DNA of 24,031 nt from JBBTQS01 sp964627055 (GTDB lineage Bacteria; Patescibacteriota; Patescibacteriia; Magasanikbacterales; JBBTQS01), in contig CAZVGV010000012.1 of NCBI GenBank assembly GCA_964627055.1, positions 1 to 24,031 of the forward strand, written 5' to 3'. Each line of letters starts with the position of its first letter. Within the stretch, counting starts at the first letter, position 1. Made by a program: the position numbers and the translations under genes. This document shows positions 1 to 7,047 of the stretch, in pieces. Under the pieces are notes generated by a model that did not search any database, was not told the DNA's origin, and saw only the letters and a list, made by a program, of their open reading frames with translations.

Positions 1-27
1 GTTTCTCAATGTGACAACATTGATGCT

Positions 28-177
28 TTATGTTTGGCAGTAAAAGCTATGTGCCTTCATGCCATGAGCACTGAGCACCTTGAGGATCGAAGCCGTGAGT
101 GTCGTCTTACCGTGGTCAACGTGACCAATGGTACCAACGTTCACGTGCGGCTTGCTGCGGTCAAACATTTCTGCCAT
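28..177 (-). CDS. tuf: Elongation factor Tu, N-terminal fragment (frame interrupted)
   Basis: The first 42 or so codons read as the start of EF-Tu, the GTPase that brings aminoacyl-tRNA to the ribosome. The sequence begins MAEMFDRSKPHVNVGTIGHV and contains the P-loop GHVDHGKTT at residues 18-26. After residue 42 the match stops: the frame reads HSFYCQT and hits TAA at 28-30, where EF-Tu normally continues into switch I (IDNAPEEK-like). The remaining 27 bases do not restore EF-Tu in any frame that I can see, and they contain a small perfect inverted repeat, CAATGT-GACA-ACATTG, at 7-22. The gene lies downstream of fusA, its usual place in the str operon, and has its own promoter at 231-260. A real truncation, an insertion or an assembly join at a duplicated tuf gene would all look like this. 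The identity of the fragment is secure; its biological status is not. Confidence 0.75.
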   Translation of the reverse strand: MAEMFDRSKPHVNVGTIGHVDHGKTTLTASILKVLSAHGMKAHSFYCQT

Positions 178-230
178 ACGTTTGTTAATTATTTGCTAAA
201 CTTTGAATCGATTTAGTACGTTTCGTGCGG

Positions 231-260
231 AGTATAGCACGCATTTTTTCACCTTGTCAA
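231..260 (-). promoter_or_regulatory. tuf promoter (sigma70-type)
   Basis: Reading the minus strand, TTGACA (255-260) and TATACT (231-236) are separated by 18 bp, with an extended TGC before the -10. The predicted start near 224 gives tuf a leader of about 46 nt without an SD. The promoter lies in the fusA-tuf gap, so tuf can be transcribed apart from the rest of the str operon. Confidence 0.75.
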
Positions 261-267
261 CTGGGCA

Positions 268-2343
268 CTACTTCTTTCCGGCAACGATTTTTTCTGCAAC
301 ATTACGCGGAACTTCCGCATAGTGGAAGAAGACCATCGTTGAGTTCGCACGACCCTGCGTCATCGAGCGCAAGTTCGTCGTGTAGCCGAACATTTCGGAA
401 AGTGGAACCAATGCGCGGATCACCTTTACCTGACCACGATCCGTCATTTCCTGAATCTGACCACGCTTACTGTTAAGGTCACCGATTACATCACCCATGA
501 AGTCCTCAGGAGTGGTGACATCAACCTGCATGATAGGTTCGAGAAGTACTGGGCTCGCCTGCTTGCACGCTTCCTGGAAGGCCATGGATCCTGCCATCTT
601 GAACGCAGCTTCCGAAGAGTCTACATCGTGGTAAGAACCATCGTATACTGTTGCCTTGATGTCGAGGATTGGGAATCCCGCTACCACACCACGATCCAAG
701 GATTCCTTGATACCCTTCTGGATCGCTGGGATGAATTCACGTGGAATTACACCACCCTTAACTTCATCAGCGAATTCGAAGCCCTTACCAGACTCAAGAG
801 GTTCGATGCGCAACCAGCAGTGACCATACTGACCACGACCACCAGACTGCTTTACGTACTTTCCTTCTGCTTCTGCAGACTTGCGGATGGTTTCCTTGTA
901 TGCAACCTGTGGCGCACCTACGTTGGCCTCAACACCGAATTCACGCTTCATGCGGTCGATGATGATTTCGAGGTGCAACTCACCCATACCACGGAGAATG
1001 GTCTGACCAGTCTCTTCATCAGTATAGATGTGGAGTGTTGGATCTTCTTCAGCAAGCTTGCTAAGCGCCATTCCCATCTTTTCCTGGTCTACCTTGGTCT
1101 TCGGCTCAACTGCAACCGAGATAACCGGCTCTGGGAATACAATGTTTTCGAGAATAATTGGGTGATCTTCGTCACAAAGTGTGTCACCTGTGTGCGTCTC
1201 TTTGAGACCTACTGCAGCAGCAATTTCACCAGCGTATACTTCGGTTACTTCTTCACGATGGTTTGCATGCATTCGCAAAATACGGGAAAGACGTTCCTTC
1301 TTGCCTGTCGTTGGGTTGTACAAGTACGAACCCGACGTAACCATACCAGAGTAGACGCGGAAGAAGGTCAATTTACCCACAAATGGGTCGGTCATGATCT
1401 TGAACGCGAGTGCAGAGAACGCTTCCTTATCATCAGCCTTACGCTCGAGCTTCACTTCCGTATCCTTTACATCAGTACCCTGGATAGCTGGGATATCAAG
1501 TGGTGATGGGAGGTAGTCAACAACAGCGTCAAGCATGAACGGAACACCCTTGTTCTTGAGAGCAGAACCGCAAAGTACTGGCACAAGCTTGTTTGCGATT
1601 GTTGCCTTGCGCAATACGCGCTTGAGGTCTTCGATCGCGATCTCCTTGCCTTCGAAGAATGCGGACATGAGTGTTTCGTCATGCTCAACAATGGCTTCGA
1701 TAAGTTGGGTTCGGTACTTCGTCGCGAGTTCTACCATGTCAGCTGGAATGTCGCGCTCATCAATCACCTTACCCATGTCATCCATGTAGTAGTACGCGCG
1801 CATCTTCAAAAGATCCACAAGACCTGCGAACTTGTCCTCAGAGCCAATAGGAAGCTGCACAGGATGTGCATTCTTCGTAAGGCGAGTGTGGATCGATGCA
1901 AGATCCTTATAGAAATCTGCACCAGTACGGTCCATCTTGTTGATGAAGCAGATACGAGGTACGTGATACTTATCTGCCTGGTGCCATACGGTCTCAGACT
2001 GTGGTTCTACACCAGCAACGCCGTCAAAGATTACTGCACCACCATCAAGTACACGAAGAGAACGTTCTACTTCTACTGTGAAGTCAACGTGACCTGGAGT
2101 ATCAATAATGTTGATACGCGTATTGTTCCAGAAGCAAGTCGTAGCAGCGCTGGTAATAGTGATACCGCGCTCACGTTCCTGCTCCATCCAGTCCATTTCA
2201 GCTGCGCCATCGTGTACTTCACCAATCTTGTGCTTCTTACCTGTGTAGAAAAGCACGCGCTCAGTAACTGTGGTCTTACCCGCATCAATGTGGGCAATAA
2301 TACCAATGTTACGCGTTCGTTCAAGGGAATATTCACGTGGCAT
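268..2343 (-). CDS. fusA: Elongation factor G
   Basis: This 691-residue protein is EF-G, the GTPase that drives ribosomal translocation and works with RRF in recycling. The P-loop AHIDAGKTT is at residues 17-25, followed by the switch I stretch RERGITI, DTPGH and NKMD. Domain II and the C-terminal domains III-V follow at full family length, with no intein or gap. It is the third gene of the minus-strand str operon, 32 nt after rpsG and upstream of tuf. The start at 2343 matches the conserved MPREYSLERTRNIGI N-terminus. The bases before it hold no AGGAG-like SD, as for the other core genes here. Confidence 0.98.
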   Translation of the reverse strand: MPREYSLERTRNIGIIAHIDAGKTTVTERVLFYTGKKHKIGEVHDGAAEMDWMEQERERGITITSAATTCFWNNTRINIIDTPGHVDFTVEVERSLRVLDGGAVIFDGVAGVEPQSETVWHQADKYHVPRICFINKMDRTGADFYKDLASIHTRLTKNAHPVQLPIGSEDKFAGLVDLLKMRAYYYMDDMGKVIDERDIPADMVELATKYRTQLIEAIVEHDETLMSAFFEGKEIAIEDLKRVLRKATIANKLVPVLCGSALKNKGVPFMLDAVVDYLPSPLDIPAIQGTDVKDTEVKLERKADDKEAFSALAFKIMTDPFVGKLTFFRVYSGMVTSGSYLYNPTTGKKERLSRILRMHANHREEVTEVYAGEIAAAVGLKETHTGDTLCDEDHPIILENIVFPEPVISVAVEPKTKVDQEKMGMALSKLAEEDPTLHIYTDEETGQTILRGMGELHLEIIIDRMKREFGVEANVGAPQVAYKETIRKSAEAEGKYVKQSGGRGQYGHCWLRIEPLESGKGFEFADEVKGGVIPREFIPAIQKGIKESLDRGVVAGFPILDIKATVYDGSYHDVDSSEAAFKMAGSMAFQEACKQASPVLLEPIMQVDVTTPEDFMGDVIGDLNSKRGQIQEMTDRGQVKVIRALVPLSEMFGYTTNLRSMTQGRANSTMVFFHYAEVPRNVAEKIVAGKK

Positions 2344-2375
2344 AGAACGGGGAAATCAAGGAAAAATGCGAGAAA

Positions 2376-2846
2376 TTAGAAGCGTGCGAAGTGTGCGAAT
2401 GCACGGTTTGCTTCTGCCATGCGGTGTACGTCCATCTTCTTCTTCACTGCGTCACCTTCGCCAACAGATGCGAGCACAAGCTCTTCAGCAAGTTTCTCCA
2501 TCATTGCGCGGCCTTTCTTCTTGCGAGCTGCTTCAATAAGCCAGCGATATGCAAGAGCCATGCGGCGTTCTGGGCGAACTGGCATTGGCACCTGATAGTT
2601 AGCACCACCTACGCGCTGGGAACGTACTTCCACCTGTGGCGTGATGTTCTTCATTGCTTCTTCGAACACTTCCACTGGCTTGCGGTTGGTCTTTGCTTCT
2701 GCAGCTGCAAGAGCACCGTACACAATGGTCTGAGCAATTGATTTCTTGCCACTTACCATTACGTAGTTAATAAATCGCGCAATTTCAATGGAACCGTACT
2801 TAGCGTCCGGGAGGAAGGTTCGTTTTGGAGCTTGTTTACCACGCAT
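2376..2846 (-). CDS. rpsG: 30S ribosomal protein S7
   Basis: This 156-residue protein is S7, the primary assembly protein of the 30S head; it binds the 3' major domain of 16S rRNA near the exit site. The N-terminus MRGKQAPKRTFLPDAKYGS and the internal GGANYQVPMPVRPERRMALA and KKGRAMMEKLAEEL stretches are typical, and the length is normal. It lies 11 nt after rpsL and 32 nt before fusA in the str operon. In many bacteria S7 represses its own operon by binding the rpsL-rpsG junction; the very short junction here leaves little room for such a structure. No SD precedes the start. Confidence 0.98.
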   Translation of the reverse strand: MRGKQAPKRTFLPDAKYGSIEIARFINYVMVSGKKSIAQTIVYGALAAAEAKTNRKPVEVFEEAMKNITPQVEVRSQRVGGANYQVPMPVRPERRMALAYRWLIEAARKKKGRAMMEKLAEELVLASVGEGDAVKKKMDVHRMAEANRAFAHFARF

Positions 2847-2857
2847 AGGTCAGGAGA

Positions 2858-3283
2858 TTACTTCTTTTCTTTTGGACGCTTCGTACCGTAGATCGAGCGG
2901 CTGCGGCGGCGAGATTCAATACCAGCGGTGTCGTATACGCCACGCACAATGTGGTAGCGAACACCAGGAAGATCTTTTACACGACCACCTCGGATGAGCA
3001 CGATCGAGTGTTCCTGGAGGTTGTGGCCCTCACCTGGGATGTATGCCGTAACTTCCATACCATTGCTGAGACGGACACGAGCAATCTTACGAAGAGCCGA
3101 GTTAGGCTTCTTCGGAGTCATGGTCGTTACCTTGACACAAACACCGCGCTTGAATGGCGCGCCCTTTGCGAGGTAGGTACGCTTGCGTCCAATATTGTTC
3201 GTCGTGAACTGGAGCGCTGGCGACTTGGACTTCGCTTTTGGCTGTGTTCGGCCCTTGCGAATGAGTTGGTTCATCGTTGGCAT
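2858..3283 (-). CDS. rpsL: 30S ribosomal protein S12
   Basis: This 141-residue protein is S12, which sits by the decoding centre and affects accuracy. Conserved segments are MPTMNQLIRKGR, the TPKKPNSALRKIARVRL loop that carries the classical streptomycin-resistance lysine, IPGEGHNLQEHS, and a basic C-terminus ending in KRPKEKK. About 20 residues between the N-terminus and the PNSALRK loop are longer than in E. coli, a common variant. It is the first gene of the str operon. The start at 3283 lacks an SD but is preceded by a strong promoter at 3334-3362 on the same strand. Confidence 0.98.
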   Translation of the reverse strand: MPTMNQLIRKGRTQPKAKSKSPALQFTTNNIGRKRTYLAKGAPFKRGVCVKVTTMTPKKPNSALRKIARVRLSNGMEVTAYIPGEGHNLQEHSIVLIRGGRVKDLPGVRYHIVRGVYDTAGIESRRRSRSIYGTKRPKEKK

Positions 3284-3333
3284 AGCACTCGGATCGTAGT
3301 TGCAGTATATAAAAAAAGACTGCGTGCGGGGGT

Positions 3334-3362
3334 ATTGTACGGAAATGCCTCATGGAAGTCAA
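3334..3362 (-). promoter_or_regulatory. str operon promoter
   Basis: On the minus strand, TTGACT (3357-3362) and TACAAT (3334-3339) are separated by 17 bp. The predicted start near 3327 gives a leader of roughly 44 nt that contains a small hairpin (GCAGT...ACTGC around 3302-3322). This is the only strong promoter upstream of rpsL. Confidence 0.75.
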
Positions 3363-3408
3363 GGGTCTGAAGTGTGTATATCTACACAAAGTGACATTGC
3401 AAAGAAAA

Positions 3409-3437
3409 TTGACAAAAATAAACGAAAAACGTACCGT
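3409..3437 (+). promoter_or_regulatory. Promoter of accessory unit A
   Basis: A perfect -35 TTGACA (3409-3414) is followed after 17 bp by TACCGT (3432-3437), a weak -10. A 6-bp hairpin, TGCCAC-AGAT-GTGGCA (3453-3468), ends directly at the SD AAGGAG of the first gene. The promoter is divergent from the str operon promoter about 50 bp away. Confidence 0.5.
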
Positions 3438-3479
3438 GCGCGCAACCACCACTGCCACAGATGTGGCAAGGAGCAGACC

Positions 3480-3905
3480 ATGACCGCACTCAGACCCAAA
3501 TCCTGCCTGGTAGGCACAGTGCCGCCCGTCAGCAAGGAGTCCCAGTGGCGAGACCTCCCGACCGGGACTACACCCCACTACGACCGAATCGCTCCTGCCG
3601 GAACAACCCTGAGGTACGTCTTCGCGCATGTGCAACCGGACACCTCTTTCCCCGAGCACCGGCTGGCGACCTGGTCTGAGGTGAGCCACCTCCTTCACCA
3701 TCATGCGCAGATCCCGCACGAGATGGCCTACGAGACGGTCCGGTGCTCTGGTGCTCAGTGTCAAGACGATGCTGACAACATGAGAACCCCCGTCATCCGG
3801 TTCCACCGGCCAACCGAAGGACGACCTCTGCAGCCGTTCGTGTCGTTCGAGTACAGCTCCCAGCAACCCGCTGGCCACACGTGGCAGCTCTTCGTCCAAG
3901 TCTGA
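3480..3905 (+). CDS. Hypothetical protein, first gene of accessory unit A
   Basis: I do not recognise this 141-residue protein. It is predicted to be soluble, with no signal peptide or membrane segment. It is rich in His and Pro, has a HLLHHHAQIPHE stretch in the middle and two closely spaced cysteines (CSGAQC). The start at 3480 is chosen because SD AAGGAG lies 6 nt upstream; the open frame extends further 5', but that part would fall upstream of the predicted transcription start. Third codon positions are visibly G/C-rich compared with the neighbouring core genes. It is followed after 19 nt by a second gene on the same strand and a shared terminator, so the two form a self-contained unit between rpsL and the protease gene. 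Horizontal acquisition is plausible. Confidence 0.65.
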   Translation: MTALRPKSCLVGTVPPVSKESQWRDLPTGTTPHYDRIAPAGTTLRYVFAHVQPDTSFPEHRLATWSEVSHLLHHHAQIPHEMAYETVRCSGAQCQDDADNMRTPVIRFHRPTEGRPLQPFVSFEYSSQQPAGHTWQLFVQV

Positions 3906-3924
3906 CAACACAAGGAGCGCGCAC

Positions 3925-4374
3925 ATGAGCACACTCACGTTCTCCCTCCCCGCTCGCGAGACCTTCACGCTTCCGCCGGGCATCACGATCCAGACCAGCG
4001 GCGTGCCTGGCGCGATCCCGATCGGAGGAAAGGACATCGATCTCCTGATCGTGCCGATCACCAATGGCGAGTTGCCACGCGCACCCGATGGGTTCGTAGC
4101 AGCGAGCTGGCTCATCGGAAGCCTCATGATCCTCCACGCAGCTCGTATCCCCGCCGAGCTGGATCACACGACGCTCTGGCTCCCCTTCGGCGAGTTCGGT
4201 CGCGAAGGATCTGCGTGCAAGATGACGCTCGTGTGCACGGTCAAGCCCGGCACCAAGCTCACCGACCCTTCCGGTCGGCGCTGGGCAGCAGACTACCCGA
4301 GCATCGCCGCACTTCGTGATGGTGTACACGCTGCCGTCTTCGTCAGCACCAAGTGCGTCGTCCCTACCGCGTAA
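3925..4374 (+). CDS. Hypothetical protein, second gene of accessory unit A
   Basis: This 149-residue protein is not recognised. It has no signal peptide. The N-terminal part is beta-rich (MSTLTFSLPARETFTLPPGI, then GKDIDLLIVPI), followed by an Ala-rich helix (AASWLIGSLMILHAARIPAEL). This pattern suggests a small alpha/beta domain but no known family. SD AAGGAG lies 8-10 nt before the ATG. Codon choice is like the gene before it, and the pair is probably co-transcribed and ends at the terminator at 4413-4467. Their close linkage suggests a shared task, but nothing in either sequence shows what it is. Confidence 0.7.
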   Translation: MSTLTFSLPARETFTLPPGITIQTSGVPGAIPIGGKDIDLLIVPITNGELPRAPDGFVAASWLIGSLMILHAARIPAELDHTTLWLPFGEFGREGSACKMTLVCTVKPGTKLTDPSGRRWAADYPSIAALRDGVHAAVFVSTKCVVPTA

Positions 4375-4412
4375 CCACGCCGCAGGACATCACCGCACAG
4401 TGAACACAACAG

Positions 4413-4467
4413 AACACCTCGCATGCTTCCACATTAACAATGGAGATACGCGAGGTGTTTTGCTTTT
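4413..4467 (+). terminator. Terminator of accessory unit A
   Basis: A 10-bp stem, AACACCTCGC (4413-4422) with GCGAGGTGTT (4450-4459), is followed by TTGCTTTTTG. The loop is long (27 nt). The U-rich tail is only on the plus strand, so it ends unit A rather than the converging protease gene. Confidence 0.75.
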
Positions 4468-4472
4468 TGTAA

Positions 4473-5087
4473 TTACCACCCTGTGATGAGTGTGGTGAGA
4501 TAACTAATAATGGGGAACAAGTATTTGAATCCTGTAAGTGCGAAGAAGAACACAATCAACAATCCCCAGCGCTCGAAAAACAGTTCGACCTTGTGCGCGC
4601 TGTGTGGAAGAAGTGCAAGAAGGAGCTTACTCCCATCCAACGGCGGAATCGGCACAAGGTTGAAGATCGCGAGTACAATGTTGATTTCAACAATCATGGT
4701 TCCCAACAGTGCAAAAAACGATGGCTCGCCTACCGCACTCACCAATCGAACGATGAGCCCAACAATCACGGCGAGCAAAAGGTTGCCCAACGGCCCTGCA
4801 AGTCCCACAAGGACTGGTCCCCACTTCTGATTACGCAAATTGTATGGGTTATACGGTACCGGCTTGGCGTACGCAAAGAGAAAGCCACCCGATGATGCAA
4901 TAAAGAGCGCGAGCGGGAGAATAATCGTGCCCATGAGATCGATATGACGCAGCGGATTCATGGTCAGGCGTCCCGCACGCTTTGCCGTGTCGTCGCCGAG
5001 CATGTGCGCTGCCCAACCATGCATATATTCATGGAAGACTGCGGATGGGACGAGGATGAGATACATGAAGAGACGTAGGAGGATCAT
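4473..5087 (-). CDS. Site-2-protease-like membrane metalloprotease (peptidase M50 family)
   Basis: This 204-residue integral membrane protein belongs to the M50 (S2P) zinc proteases, which cut substrates within the membrane. The zinc motif HEYMH is at residues 19-23 in the first helix, and the second conserved motif, NLVPIPPLDG, ends at Asp151. About six hydrophobic helices are present. There is no PDZ domain, so it is of the compact type rather than RseP-like. It is encoded alone, opposite rpmB, and converges on unit A. An ECF sigma/membrane pair is present elsewhere in the window, but nothing shows that this protease acts on it; the substrate is unknown. The family call is firm. Confidence 0.93.
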   Translation of the reverse strand: MILLRLFMYLILVPSAVFHEYMHGWAAHMLGDDTAKRAGRLTMNPLRHIDLMGTIILPLALFIASSGGFLFAYAKPVPYNPYNLRNQKWGPVLVGLAGPLGNLLLAVIVGLIVRLVSAVGEPSFFALLGTMIVEINIVLAIFNLVPIPPLDGSKLLLALLPHSAHKVELFFERWGLLIVFFFALTGFKYLFPIISYLTTLITGW

Positions 5088-5097
5088 ATGGTGCTAT

Positions 5098-5126
5098 TTG
5101 ACACAATTCTGGACTTCCAGTACACT
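5098..5126 (+). promoter_or_regulatory. rpmB promoter
   Basis: A perfect -35 TTGACA (5098-5103) and TACACT (5121-5126) are 17 bp apart. The spacer holds the short inverted repeat CTGGA-CT-TCCAG. The predicted start near 5133 gives a leader of about 23 nt without an SD. Confidence 0.7.
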
Positions 5127-5155
5127 CACGCTATCACATTTTTGCTGCCAATACT

Positions 5156-5362
5156 ATGTCCAGACTCTGTGACCTCTGTGCTCGCGGGCCAGCACGCTCC
5201 AACAACCGCAGCCACTCCATGCGCCAGACACCGCGCCGAGTTTTTGTAAATTTGCAGTCCAAGTCCATTGGCGGTGAGAAGTACCGCATCTGCACCCGCT
5301 GCATTCGCACCATTGCGAAGCCAGAGCGCGTGAAGAAGGAGAAGGTAGCAAAGACAGCGTAA
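5156..5362 (+). CDS. rpmB: 50S ribosomal protein L28
   Basis: This 68-residue protein is L28, a small 50S protein. It begins MSRLCDLCARGPARSNNRSH and has the core RRVFVNLQS. Two CxxC pairs, Cys5/Cys8 and Cys46/Cys49, mark the zinc-binding (C+) form of L28. It is monocistronic, with its own promoter (5098-5126) and a strong terminator just downstream (5383-5410). The start is fixed by the conserved MSRxCxLC N-terminus; no SD is visible before it. Confidence 0.96.
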   Translation: MSRLCDLCARGPARSNNRSHSMRQTPRRVFVNLQSKSIGGEKYRICTRCIRTIAKPERVKKEKVAKTA

Positions 5363-5382
5363 ATCTCGCACATCTTGCAAAG

Positions 5383-5410
5383 AGCGCCCGCGGCAACGCG
5401 GCGCTTTTTT
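5383..5410 (+). terminator. rpmB terminator
   Basis: A G/C-rich hairpin, AGCGCCCGCG-GCAA-CGCGGCGCT with one bulged C, is followed by six T. It lies 20 nt after the rpmB stop. Confidence 0.85.
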
Positions 5411-5454
5411 GTACAACTGATTTCTGCCCAGAATTAGATAATTCAGTGTATATA

Positions 5455-5483
5455 TTGACAGAAACTGCCCCAGGTGCTATAGT
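5455..5483 (+). promoter_or_regulatory. Promoter of the helicase leader
   Basis: A perfect -35 TTGACA (5455-5460) and TATAGT (5478-5483) are separated by 17 bp, one of the strongest promoters in the window. The predicted start is near 5490, which leaves a leader of about 110 nt before the DEAD-box gene. Confidence 0.8.
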
Positions 5484-5490
5484 AGTGCCC

Positions 5491-5595
5491 TAAGTCTGGT
5501 CCGAGAATACGGGCCGCCGACTCGAAAACCCAGTAGATGCGTCCGTAGTTGCTATGTGGCCATTTGAGGTAGTTCGGGTCACTAGCAATTTTTTT
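5491..5595 (+). promoter_or_regulatory. Structured leader with intrinsic terminator (putative attenuator) or short ncRNA
   Basis: Hairpin 1 pairs AGTC-TGGTCC (5493-5502) with GGGCCG-GACT (5511-5522, CC bulged). Hairpin 2 pairs AGTTGCTA and GTGGCC (5547-5561, one T bulged) with GGTCAC and TAGCAATT (5577-5590). It runs straight into a seven-T tract (5589-5595), the form of a Rho-independent terminator, ending 5 nt before the helicase ATG. An alternative 7-bp pairing of ACTCGAA (5520-5526) with TTCGGGT (5573-5579) would break both hairpins and could act as an antiterminator. A four-codon AUG-CGU-CCG-UAG (5537-5548) ends at the foot of hairpin 2. I do not recognise a known riboswitch class. The alternative reading is an independent RNA of about 105 nt that ends here. 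Confidence 0.6.
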
Positions 5596-5600
5596 GTTAT

Positions 5601-6995
5601 ATGTCAGAAATGACACCGGCCGCTGTACCAGGATTCGAGACTTTGGGTATTGATACCCACATCCTCGAGCGCCTCACCAAGCTCAAGTACACCACCCCGA
5701 CGCCTATTCAGGCACAAGCAATCCCCGTCGCCCTCACCGGCTCTGACGTTGTAGGTATTGCACAAACGGGAACTGGTAAGACACTTGCCTTTGGTGTTCC
5801 CATGCTCCAGCTCCTCGCGAAATCCGAGAAAGGCCAAGGCCTCATTCTCGTGCCAACGCGCGAGCTCGCGCTCCAGGTTGAAGAAACCATGATCAAGATC
5901 GGATCCCAGTTTGGGCTTGTCACTGCGGTCTTGATCGGCGGTGCATCCATGCAGATGCAGATCCGCAACTTGCGCCGCAATCCGCACGTGATCATCGCGA
6001 CCCCAGGTCGCCTTGTAGATCACTTGCAGCAGCGCACGTGTTCGCTCAACGATATTGAAATTGTCGTGCTTGATGAAGCTGATCGAATGTTCGACATCGG
6101 GTTCGCTCCCCAAATTAAGAAAATTTTGGAGCAAGTTCCCCGAGATCGCCAGACATTCCTTTTCTCCGCAACCATGCCACCAGCGATTGCTGAAATTGCT
6201 GCTCGCCATATGCAGGCTCCAAAACGCATTGAAGTAGCACCTGCTGGTACGAGCTCGAGCAATGTGACGCAATCACTCTACGTTGTGTCCAAGGACATGA
6301 AGACCTCCCTCCTCGATTATCTCTTGAAGAAGCATGAGGGTACGGTGTTGGTCTTCTCACGCACCAAACATGGCGCACGCAAAATCGCTTCGTCGATTCG
6401 CACCATGGGACACACCGCTGTTGAAATTCATTCCAATCGTTCGCTCGCACAGCGCAAGGAAGCTCTTGCTGGATTCAAATCTGGTAAGTATCGCATCCTT
6501 GTTGCGACTGACATTGCCGCTCGCGGCATCGACGTAACAGGTATCGCCCTCGTGGTGAATTACGACCTCCCAGATAATAGCGAGGACTACGTACACCGCA
6601 TCGGCCGAACCGGTCGTGCAGGCCATTCTGGTCTTGCTATCGCATTCGCGCAGCCAGACCAACGCAACGATGTGCGTGCGATCGAACGTCTTATTCGTAA
6701 GACGATTCGTGTCGAGGAACTCCCAGATGAGCTCCCTGCTCCTATTCGCGAAGCCCACCCAATGCGTCACCATGCTGCAGAGCACGCGATGAGCCACGAG
6801 CAATCTCCTGGCCATCGCGGCCCTCGTACGCATGGATACCGCGGCGGTAGCAACGCCCACAGCAGCCGTACCCATCGCGGTGGCTCCCGTGGCGGCTTCG
6901 GTGGAGGCAGCAGCCGAGGCGGTTCATCCCGTGGCGGCTTCGGTGGCGGTTCCCGCCGTCCGAAGGAAGCACCGAAGTTCACACGACATTTCTAA
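5601..6995 (+). CDS. DEAD-box ATP-dependent RNA helicase with RGG tail
   Basis: This 464-residue protein is an ATP-dependent RNA helicase of the DEAD-box family (RhlE/CsdA-like), which unwinds short RNA duplexes in ribosome assembly, RNA decay or cold adaptation. The motifs appear in order: Q-motif region (PTPIQAQAIP, 33-42), I AQTGTGKT (54-61), Ia PTRELA (85-90), Ib TPGR (134-137), II DEAD (158-161), III SAT (189-191), V ATDIAARG (302-309) and VI HRIGRTGR (332-339). From about residue 404 the tail is rich in RGG and GGFGGG repeats, a flexible RNA-binding region. The ATG at 5601 has no SD and lies 5 nt after the T tract of a leader terminator, so expression probably depends on readthrough. 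A terminator shared with corA follows. Confidence 0.95.
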   Translation: MSEMTPAAVPGFETLGIDTHILERLTKLKYTTPTPIQAQAIPVALTGSDVVGIAQTGTGKTLAFGVPMLQLLAKSEKGQGLILVPTRELALQVEETMIKIGSQFGLVTAVLIGGASMQMQIRNLRRNPHVIIATPGRLVDHLQQRTCSLNDIEIVVLDEADRMFDIGFAPQIKKILEQVPRDRQTFLFSATMPPAIAEIAARHMQAPKRIEVAPAGTSSSNVTQSLYVVSKDMKTSLLDYLLKKHEGTVLVFSRTKHGARKIASSIRTMGHTAVEIHSNRSLAQRKEALAGFKSGKYRILVATDIAARGIDVTGIALVVNYDLPDNSEDYVHRIGRTGRAGHSGLAIAFAQPDQRNDVRAIERLIRKTIRVEELPDELPAPIREAHPMRHHAAEHAMSHEQSPGHRGPRTHGYRGGSNAHSSRTHRGGSRGGFGGGSSRGGSSRGGFGGGSRRPKEAPKFTRHF

Positions 6996-7003
6996 GCTTG
7001 TAC

Positions 7004-7040
7004 TCAAAAAAAACGCCGCCTGCATGGGCGGCGTTTTTCG
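7004..7040. terminator. Bidirectional terminator between helicase gene and corA
   Basis: The stem AACGCCGCC (7012-7020) with GGCGGCGTT (7027-7035), loop TGCATG, has a T tract on the plus side and an A tract (7005-7013) on the other. It can end the helicase transcript and the converging minus-strand corA operon. Confidence 0.85.
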
Positions 7041-7047
7041 TTTTTTT

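Noticed and set aside
628..2379. Plus-strand open frames of 292 and 232 residues within fusA
   Set aside because: They are shadows of fusA on the other strand, Cys/Leu-rich without any family pattern.
3102..4127. Long minus-strand open frame of 341 residues
   Set aside because: It runs antisense through both unit A genes and into rpsL, has no recognisable domain and no start signal; the G/C-rich third positions of unit A explain the open frame.
5491..5595. SRP RNA, 6S RNA or a named riboswitch
   Set aside because: The size would suit a small SRP RNA, but its conserved tetraloop region is absent, and no known aptamer core is recognised.
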